Shown: positions 1 to 7,855 of the stretch, in pieces | Layout of the letters: each line of letters opens with the position of its first letter | How positions within the stretch are numbered: the stretch's first letter is position 1 | Assembly (NCBI GenBank): GCA_020342025.1 | Contig: CP070840.1 | Span: forward strand, 3,896,791-3,921,562 | Length of the DNA: 24,772 nt | From: Deltaproteobacteria bacterium | GTDB lineage: Bacteria > Desulfobacterota > DSM-4660 > Desulfatiglandales > HGW-15 | Direction: 5' to 3' | Program-made: the position numbers and the translations under genes | The notes under the pieces: model-generated | Told to the model about the DNA's origin: nothing | Seen by the model: the letters and a program-made list of their open reading frames with translations, nothing else | Database searches by the model: none

Positions 1-190
1 CTGTCTAGGTCGGGACGATACATTCTGCCAGGGGTTAGCGGGCGTAAACCCTCAGGATCAGACCACGGCGATGTTCAGTGGAATTTTTTTGAGATATCGT
101 CTTTCAGGAACAGGCCATCACTCCGTACGACAGGAATATATGATAGGGCGCACTAGCAAAGTTTTGAGAAGATCAAGGAGAAAGATCTCA
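1..190. other. Left-edge non-coding stretch
   Basis: This is the stretch downstream of the rubrerythrin gene. I see no convincing gene, RNA or clean terminator in it. A short open frame on the plus strand runs into the rubrerythrin gene antisense and has no recognisable content. A weak, bulged dyad around 175-210 is not strong enough to call a terminator. Confidence 0.4.
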
Positions 191-688
191 TTAATCCGTT
201 TTTATGTAACTCCCGGCCGCACCACCGCATACAGGGCAGGCTTTCGGCGGTTCCTTTTCCGCTGTATGGCCACAACCGGGACAGACGTGGTATGAAAAGT
301 TATCCCGGGAGCTCTCCAGGGTGTCTAGCAGCTCTTGCATAAGTTGGGCGTGAATCCTCTCTGACTCCAAGGCGTATCGAAAAAAGGTCTCCGCCTCTTT
401 GTTCCCTTCTTCTTTGGCCACCTTTATCATTTCGGGATATCGCTCTTTGTATGCGGCGGTCTCAACGGAGATGGCCTCCTGCAAATTCTCCCTCGTGCTC
501 CGGATCCCCTTAAGCGCTCGCAGGTAGTTATGGGCATGAACCGTTTCCGACTCCGCAGCACCACGAAAGAGACGGGCCACCTGGGGGTAACCCTCTTGAT
601 CCGCCTTGGCGGCAAAGGCCAGATATCTGCGGTTTGTCTGGGATTCACCAGCAAAGGCCGCCCTTAAGAGGTCCTCTGTTTTTGACAT
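191..688 (-). CDS. rbr: Rubrerythrin (ferritin-like diiron domain plus C-terminal rubredoxin-like domain)
   Basis: This is a 165-residue protein, a normal length for a small rubrerythrin. The N-terminal four-helix ferritin-like domain (about 1-130) carries the expected diiron Glu/His ligands: E15 in GESQTNRRY, ExxH-type residues E48/H51, E76, and E110/H113 in ESERIHAQ. The C-terminal rubredoxin-like domain (about 132-162) has two CxxC pairs, C136/C139 and C151/C154, for one Fe(SCys)4 site. Rubrerythrins reduce hydrogen peroxide in the cytoplasm of anaerobes, so the likely role is peroxide defence. The start at 688 is chosen because GGAGG lies just upstream on the minus strand; an in-frame GTG at 757 would add 23 residues without family similarity. 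The gene stands alone, 308 nt from its neighbour, behind a leader with unusual inverted repeats described separately. Confidence 0.95.
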   Translation of the reverse strand: MSKTEDLLRAAFAGESQTNRRYLAFAAKADQEGYPQVARLFRGAAESETVHAHNYLRALKGIRSTRENLQEAISVETAAYKERYPEMIKVAKEEGNKEAETFFRYALESERIHAQLMQELLDTLESSRDNFSYHVCPGCGHTAEKEPPKACPVCGGAAGSYIKTD

Positions 689-705
689 GGTTTTGTTCCT
701 CCTTT

Positions 706-771
706 CCCTATTTTCTATCTCGTTCACCCGCGGTGCCTCAATGCATGGAAGCCCCACGAAAATAGGGCACC
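706..771 (-). promoter_or_regulatory. Interleaved inverted repeats in the rubrerythrin leader
   Basis: Read on the minus strand, the leader holds GGTGCC (771-766), then CCCTATTTTC (767-758), then GGCACC (737-732), then GAAAATAGGG (715-706), directly followed by the AAAGGAGG ribosome-binding site. The 10-nt pair and the 6-nt pair are both perfect complements. They are interleaved (1-3 and 2-4), and the first two elements overlap by two bases. The RNA could therefore form a pseudoknot or switch between two exclusive stems next to the Shine-Dalgarno sequence. The sequence is seen directly; any regulatory role is inference. Confidence 0.4.
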
Positions 772-962
772 CCTATGTAAATAATCCGGGCCCAAAGGAC
801 CCGGCATTTATTAAACCCCAAGGGGGTGTGAGGTGATGGCACTTCCCGCTCACCATATAGATATGGTCCTGATAAAAGGGGCGTGGCCTCACACGGGCAC
901 AACCGAGTTCCTTTACCAAACCGTATAGTGAATAATCGCTTCACAATCAGAGCTTAACTATA

Positions 963-984
963 CCCTCCCGCCCTTCGGGATGGG
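963..984 (-). terminator. Hairpin after the SDR gene (possible terminator)
   Basis: CCCTCCCG (963-970) pairs with CGGGATGGG (976-984) with one bulged base and a 5-nt loop. It sits 12 nt past the stop of the minus-strand SDR gene. There is no T-rich tract after it on that strand, so intrinsic termination is uncertain. Confidence 0.4.
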
Positions 985-996
985 GTTTGAAAATGA

Positions 997-1761
997 CTAA
1001 CAGGCGGTAAATCCACCGTCCACCATGAGCACAGCACCATTGACAAAACTGGAGGCATCTGAGGCCAGGTAAATGGCCGCACCCACCATCTCTTCGGGCT
1101 TCCCCATTCGGTGGAGGGGGATCCTGGTGGTGCTCCATTCTACGAAATGGGGATCAGCCAGCACAGGATCATTCATGGGGGTACGCACAAAGGCTGGCCC
1201 GATGCCGTTCACCTGGATGCCATACGGGCCCCACTCGGTGGCCAAGCACCGCGTGGTCATAAGCAGGCCACCCTTGCTTACACAGTATGTTCCGATGCCA
1301 TGTTCGGCCACAAAACTGCAGTTGGAAAGGATGTTGATGATCTTTCCTTGTTTGCGCTTGATCATCTCCCGGCCAACGGCCAAGGCGAAGAAAAAGTTTC
1401 CTTTGAGGTTTATGTTCATTGTGGTATCCCACATTTCTTCAGAGGTCTCTTCAATGGGACCTTTAAACAGCACAGCCGCATTATTAATCAGCACATCGAT
1501 TTTGCCAAAAGTGGCCACCGATTGAGAAACAGCCTGGTTGTGGAAGCTGAGATCTGAGATGTCCCCCTGAAGCACCAGGGATCTGCCGCCTAGGGCTGTG
1601 ACCTCTTTTTCCGCCTCCTGAAGGGGTTCCAACCTTCGGCCGATGAGGGCCACATCAGCCCCCGCCTGGGCCAGGCCCACCGCGATGGCCTTGCCGATCC
1701 CTGTGCCCGCTCCCGTAATGATCGCTGACTTTTTAGTCAACTCAAATCCCTTGTACTTCAT
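997..1761 (-). CDS. SDR-family NAD(P)-dependent oxidoreductase (SDR-1)
   Basis: This is a 254-residue classical short-chain dehydrogenase. It has the Rossmann glycine motif TGAGTGIG (16-23), the INNAA structural motif (about 92-96), and the catalytic tetrad N118, S146, Y159 and K163 (YCVSK). The typical C-terminal VDGGF end is also present. Such enzymes oxidise or reduce a secondary alcohol with NAD(P). The substrate is unknown; the closest general types are 3-oxoacyl-reductase-like or sugar-alcohol dehydrogenase-like SDRs. The start at 1761 follows an AAAGGAGGG ribosome-binding site on the minus strand; a 65-residue upstream extension is open but has no family similarity. It is divergent from SDR-2 across about 185 bp, and the two proteins align without gaps at all motifs. 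Confidence 0.9.
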   Translation of the reverse strand: MKYKGFELTKKSAIITGAGTGIGKAIAVGLAQAGADVALIGRRLEPLQEAEKEVTALGGRSLVLQGDISDLSFHNQAVSQSVATFGKIDVLINNAAVLFKGPIEETSEEMWDTTMNINLKGNFFFALAVGREMIKRKQGKIINILSNCSFVAEHGIGTYCVSKGGLLMTTRCLATEWGPYGIQVNGIGPAFVRTPMNDPVLADPHFVEWSTTRIPLHRMGKPEEMVGAAIYLASDASSFVNGAVLMVDGGFTAC

Positions 1762-1807
1762 ATTTCCCTCCTTTCTAGGCCGCCTAAGGATTTGATGCGT
1801 TAGGATC

Positions 1808-1824
1808 TGGGTAAAGTTCACCCA
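1808..1824. promoter_or_regulatory. Candidate operator in the SDR-1/SDR-2 divergent region
   Basis: TGGGTAAAGTTCACCCA is a 17-bp imperfect palindrome (7 of 8 half-site pairs match) centred between two divergent SDR genes. It lies about 55 bp upstream of the SDR-2 -35 box, so it could serve a regulator of either gene. No cognate regulator can be assigned. Confidence 0.3.
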
Positions 1825-1878
1825 ATGAAAGTTTCCGAAAAATCCGATTTCCGCCCACAAAGGTATGGGGGAAAGTGC

Positions 1879-1906
1879 TTGACATGAACCTTTCTGTGCA
1901 TTTAAC
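1879..1906 (+). promoter_or_regulatory. Sigma-70-type promoter for SDR-2
   Basis: A perfect -35 box TTGACA (1879-1884) is followed after 16 nt by TTTAAC (1901-1906), a 4-of-6 match to the -10 consensus. Transcription would start near 1913, leaving a short leader before the SDR-2 start codon. Confidence 0.5.
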
Positions 1907-1947
1907 ATGCGCGCGAAATTCTTCAATGCCCATGTATGGAAGAGCCC

Positions 1948-2712
1948 ATGAATCAAACAGAATTCTCACTCAAAGACAAAGTTGCCATGGTCACCGGTGC
2001 AAGCCGAGGCATAGGTCGTCACTTGGCCTCGGGCCTGGCGAGATATGGGGCCCATGTCATCCTCACCGGCCGCACAGTTGGCGACCTGGAAGAGGCGGCT
2101 GAAGAGGTGGAGTCACAGGGCCGCCGTGCCTTGGTCCTTCCCATGGATATTACGCGAGTGGAAGACATCAGTTCTGGTGTGGAGCGGGCCTATAAAACCT
2201 TTAAACGCATTGACATCCTCGTCAATAATGCCGGCATTAATATCCCAAAACCAGCGCTGGAGGTGGCCGAAGAGGACTGGCGTAAAGTCATCGACACGAA
2301 CCTCACAGGACTCTTCTTCTGCTGCCAGGCTGTGGGTCGGATCATGATTAAACAGAAACGAGGCAAGATAATCAATATCAGCTCCCAGACCGGGACTGTC
2401 GCCATAACGCTTCGTGCCGCCTACTGCGCCAGCAAAGCTGGCGTTAATCTCGTGACCAAGGTCTTGGCCCTGGAATGGGGTCCCCACAATATTAATGTCA
2501 ACGCGGTGGCCCCAACCTTTATCGAGACAGCCCTGACAAGATCCACCCTGGAAAATCCCGCCTTGAAGGAAATGATCATGAACAAGATCCTGCTGGGTCG
2601 TGTGGGACAGCCCAAGGATGTGCTGGGAGCCGTTATTTACCTCGCCTCAGAGGCCTCTGATATGGTTACGGGCCATGTCCTCTTGGTGGACGGCGGATGG
2701 ACGGCTCACTGA
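1948..2712 (+). CDS. SDR-family NAD(P)-dependent oxidoreductase (SDR-2)
   Basis: This is a 254-residue classical SDR. TGASRGIG (16-23) binds the cofactor, NNAG lies at 93-96, and the catalytic residues are N118, S146, Y159 and K163 (YCASK). The C-terminus ends in LLVDGGW. It probably oxidises a hydroxy acid, sugar acid or hydroxyacyl substrate; sequence alone does not say which. The start is ambiguous. ATG 1936 would add four residues (MEEP) but has no ribosome-binding site, while ATG 1948 has GGAAGAG just upstream and gives the same 254-residue length and motif spacing as SDR-1 and SDR-3, so it is preferred. The gene is transcribed from its own TTGACA promoter and converges on the MBL hydrolase gene, with only 43 bp between the stops. 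Confidence 0.9.
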   Translation: MNQTEFSLKDKVAMVTGASRGIGRHLASGLARYGAHVILTGRTVGDLEEAAEEVESQGRRALVLPMDITRVEDISSGVERAYKTFKRIDILVNNAGINIPKPALEVAEEDWRKVIDTNLTGLFFCCQAVGRIMIKQKRGKIINISSQTGTVAITLRAAYCASKAGVNLVTKVLALEWGPHNINVNAVAPTFIETALTRSTLENPALKEMIMNKILLGRVGQPKDVLGAVIYLASEASDMVTGHVLLVDGGWTAH

Positions 2713-2755
2713 CGTTTCACCTTTCAAATGCCTGCCAGAGAATGGGTCAATGGAT

Positions 2756-3520
2756 TTAATCCCCCTGCTGGGGATAAAAATCCACATCCATGGTCCGAAT
2801 GTCATGCCCGGGCAGAACCACATCGGCCCGCTTAACGATTTCCTCCAGACTTCGCCAGGCAGCAACGATATCCGCGAAGCGACCCATGACGGTAAATGGG
2901 AGGTGTTCGTTGGCCGGTTCTAAGTTGTCGTAAGCAAAGACGGCATCTCCCGTAATCACATGCACCCCGACATCCGTATTGACGGCGACCGACTGGTGAC
3001 CGGGCGAGTGACCGGGCGTGGGAAAGAGGGTGATCCCGGGCAAAACTTCTGTTTCACCTTCAAGGGTCTCCATCTGAAGATCTATGAAAGGGGCTTTCTT
3101 TCCCAGTTTGTGATACTCATATGATTTGTAATAGGGGGGAATGGGGTCCAAAGCAAATGCATATTCTCGTGCACTTGCCATAAATCGTGCGTTCGTGAAT
3201 TTGTCCAGATTATGGACGTGATCCCAGTGAAGGTGAGTGAAGATGACCAGCTCGATTTCAGCCGGATCCACGCCTATGGCCCTTAATCTCTCGTGTACCG
3301 CCTCTCCTGGTTCTTGCCACGACCCCTTATGATGCCAGTCTGCCAGCTCACCGCCGCACATCCCCGTATCCACCATGATTTTGTGTGTCCCATCGGTGAG
3401 GTACCAAGCCGTCGCAGGTATCTCCACTTCCTGGCCCAGCCCAATACCGCGCGTGATATAGGCCCCCTTGTCCACCATAATGGTGCCGGTTTTCAAAGGC
3501 CATATTCTGTAATTATTCAT
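2756..3520 (-). CDS. MBL-fold hydrolase, N-acyl-homoserine-lactonase-like (MBL-1)
   Basis: This is a 254-residue metallo-beta-lactamase-fold protein of the AhlD/AttM lactonase type. All dinuclear metal ligands are present: HLHWDH (H96, H98, D100, H101), H171 in PGHSPGH, bridging D192 in TGDA, and H239 in PGHD. The Tyr that assists catalysis in AiiA, three residues after the bridging Asp, is Phe here. Members open lactone rings or cleave related esters. Beside SDR dehydrogenases, an aldono- or hydroxyacid lactone is as plausible a substrate as a quorum signal; that is inference. The start at 3520 has GGAGG eight bases upstream. A longer frame reaching 3613 is open but lacks a good ribosome-binding site. 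It follows the M24 gene on the same strand but is separated from it by a strong terminator, so it probably has its own promoter. Confidence 0.88.
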   Translation of the reverse strand: MNNYRIWPLKTGTIMVDKGAYITRGIGLGQEVEIPATAWYLTDGTHKIMVDTGMCGGELADWHHKGSWQEPGEAVHERLRAIGVDPAEIELVIFTHLHWDHVHNLDKFTNARFMASAREYAFALDPIPPYYKSYEYHKLGKKAPFIDLQMETLEGETEVLPGITLFPTPGHSPGHQSVAVNTDVGVHVITGDAVFAYDNLEPANEHLPFTVMGRFADIVAAWRSLEEIVKRADVVLPGHDIRTMDVDFYPQQGD

Positions 3521-3704
3521 GGATTTGTCCTCCAGGCCCGCCTTCTGCAATATTCCTGCTAGGTAAGGTGGATACCGAATGAAGAGGCGTTCTTCCCGTG
3601 ATTTATCCGGCATCTGCTCGCTTCAAGCAATCGGATATTTGCTCCACACACTCGCCGGTTAGAAGCCAAGCTTCGCTGTGAGATAATGGCCCTAAAAGCG
3701 AAAA

Positions 3705-3735
3705 GGCGGGAAGGCCGGGTCGCAGCCTTCCCGCC
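3705..3735 (-). terminator. Intrinsic terminator of the M24-fold gene
   Basis: A perfect 11-bp GC-rich stem (3705-3715 with 3725-3735, GGCGGGAAGGC) has a 9-nt loop. On the minus strand it is followed directly by TTTTCGCTTTT. It begins 21 nt after the stop of the minus-strand M24 gene. The adjoining CCCG-type repeats on the upstream side extend the GC-rich tract. Confidence 0.85.
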
Positions 3736-3756
3736 CGCCCGCCCGCCTTTCAGGGA

Positions 3757-5142
3757 TCAGAAATCAACAACCATTATTTCGTCGACGGGCCACTGGCTCA
3801 ATATTTCTACACCGTCCTCAGTGACATGGATCATCTCTTCTATTCTTACGCCGCCGATGCCGGGAACACCGTGCTGAGTTTCAATGGCAAAGGTCATCCC
3901 TTGCTCCAGGGGCATGGGGTGCTCCAGAGAACATCCACGCCAGATCAGGGGAAGCTCATAGAGAGATAGCCCGATACCATGGGCCCAGTTGCTCCCCGCC
4001 GTTTGATCCTCATAGGCCACCAGTATGTCACTCCAATCTTTTTCGCAGGGAGGCCATTTTTCAGCCACTTCTTTGGTCGTTACACCCGGTTTTATCACCT
4101 CGATGCCTTTGTAAAGCCATTCCAAAGCCGTAGCGTAGGCATCCACAAGTTGCTGAGGGGGTTTGCCCACACTGAAGGTGCGGTAATAGCAGATATGGTA
4201 GCCATTGTAAGTGGTGTTGTACACGTCAGCGTAGACAATGTCATGGGGGCGAATGATACGATCCGTCATGTAACGGGAATTGGGCCAACTGAAGGGCCCC
4301 GAAGTGACGAGCATTCCGGAGTAAACCTCCCCGCCCAGATCATATGCCGTCTTGTGCATGGCCCCCATAATCTCAGACTCCCTCACCCCTGGTTTCAGCA
4401 TATCCTTCAGGGTTTGATGCTGGGAATCCCCGATGGCTGAGGCGATCCTCAGGCACTCCACCTCGTCTTCGTTTTTGATCTTGCGCGCCTGAAACATGAG
4501 CTCTGTGGCAGGGATCACCTTGAGACCCTTCGCTTGGAATCCCTCGATCAGACCAGGATCCCAGACATCGATGGCCAGGGTTTCTTTGCCAACCCCGTAA
4601 GCCTTCATGTCATCCATAATCTGCGTCACAAGTTTGTCCCTTTGTGCCTGGTGGGCCGATCTGCCCATGATGACGCTGCTCCATCCGGCACCGGTAATCG
4701 CCACCTTCACCTTGTCAAGCCAGGGAGCCATTTGACGGGTGTGATATCCGATCTCTCCCTGCTCGTACAATATGGGGGCGTCAGCCGTGGCAGGCAGCAT
4801 GCAATAACGCAATCCCGACGCAGGCGTGGTCCAGGCGGGTGTCCAGGTCCCTGTAATGTAGCGCGTATTCCACTCTTGAATGGAGAGGATCGCGCCCACA
4901 TCAAATGCCTTGAGCTGTTCCTTGGTGCGTTCAACGCGATAATTCCTCATTCGCGTAAAGTCTATCCTGTTATCAAAATCCACCCCTTGGGTCCCGGCTC
5001 CCCGATACCCATAATAACCAGGGATCATAGGGTATTCAAAGGCCATCGGCGTATCTGCCGGTTTAAACTTCTCAGCGAATTTTTTCATCTTAGCTGCGCC
5101 GTCCCAAGTAGAATATTTCGTATGAACCGCATTTATACCCAT
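3757..5142 (-). CDS. M24 (creatinase/aminopeptidase P-fold) family hydrolase with non-canonical metal site
   Basis: This is a 461-residue protein. It has an N-terminal creatinase-like domain (about 60-215) and a C-terminal pita-bread domain (about 218-455). Conserved M24 positions seen are H388 (AHGIG), E421 (AIET) and E435 (VRIEE). The two Asp ligands are not canonical. In the DIVYADVYNT/GYHICYYRTF segment the expected second Asp is C318, and the nearest Asp to the first position is D306, shifted by one so that V307 takes its place. Members without full metal ligands include creatinase, which hydrolyses a C-N bond without metal, so a non-peptidase C-N hydrolase is possible. The start at 5142 follows GAGGAGG; a start five residues earlier would overlap that site. 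The gene lies downstream of the Liv importer on the same strand, 190 bp after livF, suggesting that the imported solute may be its substrate (inference). Confidence 0.85.
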   Translation of the reverse strand: MGINAVHTKYSTWDGAAKMKKFAEKFKPADTPMAFEYPMIPGYYGYRGAGTQGVDFDNRIDFTRMRNYRVERTKEQLKAFDVGAILSIQEWNTRYITGTWTPAWTTPASGLRYCMLPATADAPILYEQGEIGYHTRQMAPWLDKVKVAITGAGWSSVIMGRSAHQAQRDKLVTQIMDDMKAYGVGKETLAIDVWDPGLIEGFQAKGLKVIPATELMFQARKIKNEDEVECLRIASAIGDSQHQTLKDMLKPGVRESEIMGAMHKTAYDLGGEVYSGMLVTSGPFSWPNSRYMTDRIIRPHDIVYADVYNTTYNGYHICYYRTFSVGKPPQQLVDAYATALEWLYKGIEVIKPGVTTKEVAEKWPPCEKDWSDILVAYEDQTAGSNWAHGIGLSLYELPLIWRGCSLEHPMPLEQGMTFAIETQHGVPGIGGVRIEEMIHVTEDGVEILSQWPVDEIMVVDF

Positions 5143-5332
5143 TTTTTTCCTCCTCAAATTTTTTGTGTTTTACATTCGCTCTCCCCTTAATCTTTTTCAG
5201 AGATGTCCAAAATCACCCCCTTTCCCAATGGACGGAAAAGAACATTTTTCTAAAAAAGAACCCATCGCATTTGGCTTGAAACGTCAAGGATTCTCTCAGG
5301 TTACTCACCTTGGGTGATATCAATTCATACAA

Positions 5333-6040
5333 CTAGACGGATAGATAACGACGTTGAATCTCTTCATCGGCCAGGATATCTTTGGCGGGTCCGAAGGTCT
5401 GAATCCGTCCCTCGTCCATAACGTAGGCTCGGTGTGAGATGCTGAGGGCCATTTCCATGTTTTGCTCCACCAGCAAGACGGTGACGCCTTCACTGTGGAT
5501 CGTACGCACCATTTCCGCAATGGCCTCCACCAATATGGGCATGAGCCCTTCGGTGGGTTCGTCAATGAGCATGAGGTCTGGGTCCGTTACCAGGCCTCGG
5601 GCGATCGCCAGCATTTGCTGCTCCCCGCCACTGAGACTGGTTCCCTCCTGGGTAAGCCGTTTCTGTAGAACGGGGAAATATTGGGCTACTCGCTCAATCA
5701 TTTCCTCTTCTCGATCCCGGTTGCGGCTTTTGAGCAGGGCCAGCTTAAGGTTCTCCCGCACCGACAATCCAGGGATTATGCGTCTTTCCTCAGGGACGTA
5801 GGAGATGCCCCGCTGGACCGTCATGTGTGTGGGCAGGGCGCTTATATCCTCTCCGTTGAATACAATCCGGCCTGAACGAACCGGGGTAATCCCCAGAATG
5901 CTTTTCAGCGTGGTGGTCTTGCCTGCCCCGTTCCGACCCACAAGGGTCACGATTTCGTTCGTGTTTACCTCGAGAGAGACATCCTGGAGGATGTGACTTA
6001 ATCCGTAATAAGTATCTATGTTTTGTATCTCCAGCAACAT
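5333..6040 (-). CDS. livF: Branched-chain-type ABC importer, ATP-binding subunit LivF
   Basis: This is a 235-residue cytoplasmic ATPase. Walker A is GRNGAGKT (35-42), the ABC signature is LSGGEQQ (136-142) and Walker B is LMLIDE (156-161), followed by PTEGL. LLVEQN is typical of the LivF subgroup, as is the short length. It pairs with LivG to power uptake of amino-acid-like or carboxylate solutes through LivH/LivM. It is the last gene of the importer and starts 14 nt after the livG stop, consistent with translational coupling; GGGAG precedes the ATG. The Liv family transports many solutes besides branched-chain amino acids (for example urea, amides and aromatic acids), so the substrate stays open. 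Confidence 0.95.
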   Translation of the reverse strand: MLLEIQNIDTYYGLSHILQDVSLEVNTNEIVTLVGRNGAGKTTTLKSILGITPVRSGRIVFNGEDISALPTHMTVQRGISYVPEERRIIPGLSVRENLKLALLKSRNRDREEEMIERVAQYFPVLQKRLTQEGTSLSGGEQQMLAIARGLVTDPDLMLIDEPTEGLMPILVEAIAEMVRTIHSEGVTVLLVEQNMEMALSISHRAYVMDEGRIQTFGPAKDILADEEIQRRYLSV

Positions 6041-6054
6041 GTGGGCTCCCGCAA

Positions 6055-6801
6055 TCAGATTTTCACACCGCCCAGATAGACCCGTCGCACCTCCTCGTTC
6101 TCGCGGATATCGTCTGGGCCGCCCTGGGCCAGGAGTTTGCCGTAATGCAGTACCGTGATTTTATCGGATACCTCCATGACCACCTTCATCTTGTGTTCCA
6201 CCAGAATAATGGTCAGGTTCTGAGCGATTTTCTTGATAAGTTCGATGGTCTGTCTGGTCTCTGCTGGCGCAAGTCCCGCCGTTGGCTCGTCAAGGAGCAG
6301 AAGTTTGGGTTGCGTGGCTAAGGCAATGCCGATCTCGAGGCGCTTCTGATCCCCGTGAGACAGGTTGGCCGCAATCTCATCCTTTTTGTCCGCCAGACCA
6401 ATTTGTTCCAAAATGCGGAAGGTCCTGTCTTGGATCTCCCCATGGGACGCGGCCCGGGTCCAAAAATTAAAGGTGGTTTTTCGGGACTGGGCAGCCACCC
6501 GGACGTTCTCGTAGACGCTCAGCATGGGGAAGATATTGGTAATCTGGTAAGCGACCGCGATGCCGAGGTGGGAGACAGTGGTCTGTGGCAGGCCGGTGAT
6601 GTCCTTCCCATCAAACAGGATCTGGCCGCTGGTGGGCTTGAGTTCACCGCAGATAAGCTTGAAAAAGGTGCTCTTGCCTGCCCCGTTGGGCCCAATAATG
6701 GATTGTAGATCGCCCTCTCGTACCGTAAAGCTCACAGTATCTACAGCCGTGAGGCCACCAAATTTCTTCGTAAGACTATTTGTTTTAAGGACTTCTGCCA
6801 T
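6055..6801 (-). CDS. livG: Branched-chain-type ABC importer, ATP-binding subunit LivG
   Basis: This is a 248-residue ATPase. Walker A is GPNGAGKS (37-44), the signature region is LSHGDQKRLEIG (147-158) and Walker B is LLLLDEPTAGL (167-177). The HGDQ form of the signature and the IILVEHKM switch region mark the LivG subgroup. It forms the nucleotide-binding heterodimer with LivF at the inner membrane. The start MAEVLK at 6801 lies 16 nt after the livM stop and has a G-rich site upstream. A start 21 residues earlier would overlap livM by 47 nt and adds a basic tail not seen in the family. Confidence 0.95.
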   Translation of the reverse strand: MAEVLKTNSLTKKFGGLTAVDTVSFTVREGDLQSIIGPNGAGKSTFFKLICGELKPTSGQILFDGKDITGLPQTTVSHLGIAVAYQITNIFPMLSVYENVRVAAQSRKTTFNFWTRAASHGEIQDRTFRILEQIGLADKKDEIAANLSHGDQKRLEIGIALATQPKLLLLDEPTAGLAPAETRQTIELIKKIAQNLTIILVEHKMKVVMEVSDKITVLHYGKLLAQGGPDDIRENEEVRRVYLGGVKI

Positions 6802-6817
6802 TGCGATCCCCGCCCCC

Positions 6818-7831
6818 TTAGCTCCTTTTCCGAGTCGCCAGTTCTTTAATCGTCCCCCACACACCGCTGGGGAAAAATAGGACGCATAGCACGAAAATGA
6901 TTCCCAAGAATATCATCCAGTTGGCTGTCAAAGCGCTCAAGACATCTTCCAGGAAGAGAAATACCCCAGCCCCGATAAAGGGGCCAATGAAGCTGCCCAT
7001 ACCGCCCAGGAGGGTGATCATGACCACCTGGCCAGAGGTGATCCAGTAGAGGCTTTCAATCCCTACAAAGTGCAGGTACAAGGCGTAAAGGCCACCGGCC
7101 AGCCCCGAGATGGTACCGGAGAGGATGAAGGCCAGCCAGCGCACATTAGATGTCTCGTAACCGCAGCTCCTGGCCCGTGGCTCGTTCTCCCGAACGGCCT
7201 GCAAAACATGACCAAATGGGGACTGGAGAATCCGGTTGAGCACCAGAAGGGCCAAAACCACAAAGAAGAGGACAAAAAAGTAGAAACGCAGAGGGGGGTA
7301 GATATCGATGGAGATTCCGGGTAAAGTCAGGGGAACCGCCGGGATGTTGCGCAAGCCGTTATCACCCCCCGTGAGATCCACCCATTGAAAGGCGATGAAG
7401 TAGAGGAGCTGGGCAAAGGCGAGGGTCAACATGGCAAAATAGATGCCCCGGCGTTTAATACACAAATACCCGAGGATAATGGCCGTGACAGCGCCCATGA
7501 TCAGGCCGCTCAACAAGCCAAACCAGACATTCTCCCAGAGGCGAATCAGGACAATCCCCGTGGTGTAAGCTCCCACCCCAAAATAGGCAGCGTGACCAAA
7601 AGAGAGCATTCCCGTGTATCCCAGACAGACATTGTAGCCCAGGGCGAAGAGCCCCCAAATGATGATTTGGGTGGCAAGGGCCTTGTAAGGGACGACGAAG
7701 GGAAAAACGATGAAAAAGGCAATGATGAAGAGGAGTGGATTCTGGGAAACCAGTTCCACAGCTCTTGACCAGAGGCCTTGCCCCGCATGTTCCTTGCGCG
7801 TCTCGACCGTTGCTGTTTCTGTATCAACCAT
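6818..7831 (-). CDS. livM: Branched-chain-type ABC importer, permease LivM
   Basis: This is a 337-residue inner-membrane permease with a hydrophilic N-terminal tail of about 30 residues and then multiple hydrophobic segments. The family hallmark GYTGMLSFGHAAYFGVGAY (71-89) is clear. The cytoplasmic loop with VRENEPRARSCGY, which contacts the ATPase, and the LLGGMGSFIGPFIGA segment are also present. With LivH it forms the transmembrane channel. It starts 24 nt after the livH stop behind GAGGA. The gene sits in the uninterrupted minus-strand importer cluster. Confidence 0.95.
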   Translation of the reverse strand: MVDTETATVETRKEHAGQGLWSRAVELVSQNPLLFIIAFFIVFPFVVPYKALATQIIIWGLFALGYNVCLGYTGMLSFGHAAYFGVGAYTTGIVLIRLWENVWFGLLSGLIMGAVTAIILGYLCIKRRGIYFAMLTLAFAQLLYFIAFQWVDLTGGDNGLRNIPAVPLTLPGISIDIYPPLRFYFFVLFFVVLALLVLNRILQSPFGHVLQAVRENEPRARSCGYETSNVRWLAFILSGTISGLAGGLYALYLHFVGIESLYWITSGQVVMITLLGGMGSFIGPFIGAGVFLFLEDVLSALTANWMIFLGIIFVLCVLFFPSGVWGTIKELATRKRS

Positions 7832-7855
7832 CTATGTTCCTCGTAAAAGGCTTAA

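Larger units (their letters stand above)
689..996. other. 308-bp gap between rubrerythrin and the upstream SDR gene
   Basis: No gene is supported here. It holds the rubrerythrin leader with interleaved inverted repeats (706-771), a GC-rich imperfect dyad at about 786-804 (CCGGGCCCAAAGGACCCGG) and, next to the SDR stop, a hairpin at 963-984. No promoter with good -35 and -10 boxes was recognised for the rubrerythrin gene. Confidence 0.5.

Noticed and set aside
2756..3520. A quorum-quenching role for MBL-1
   Set aside because: The fold fits AHL lactonases, but no LuxI/LuxR gene is nearby and the context is catabolic, so the role is not claimed.
3730..3752. Repeated CCCG units that look like a microsatellite
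   Set aside because: They form and extend the GC-rich terminator stem of the M24 gene, so no separate repeat call is needed.
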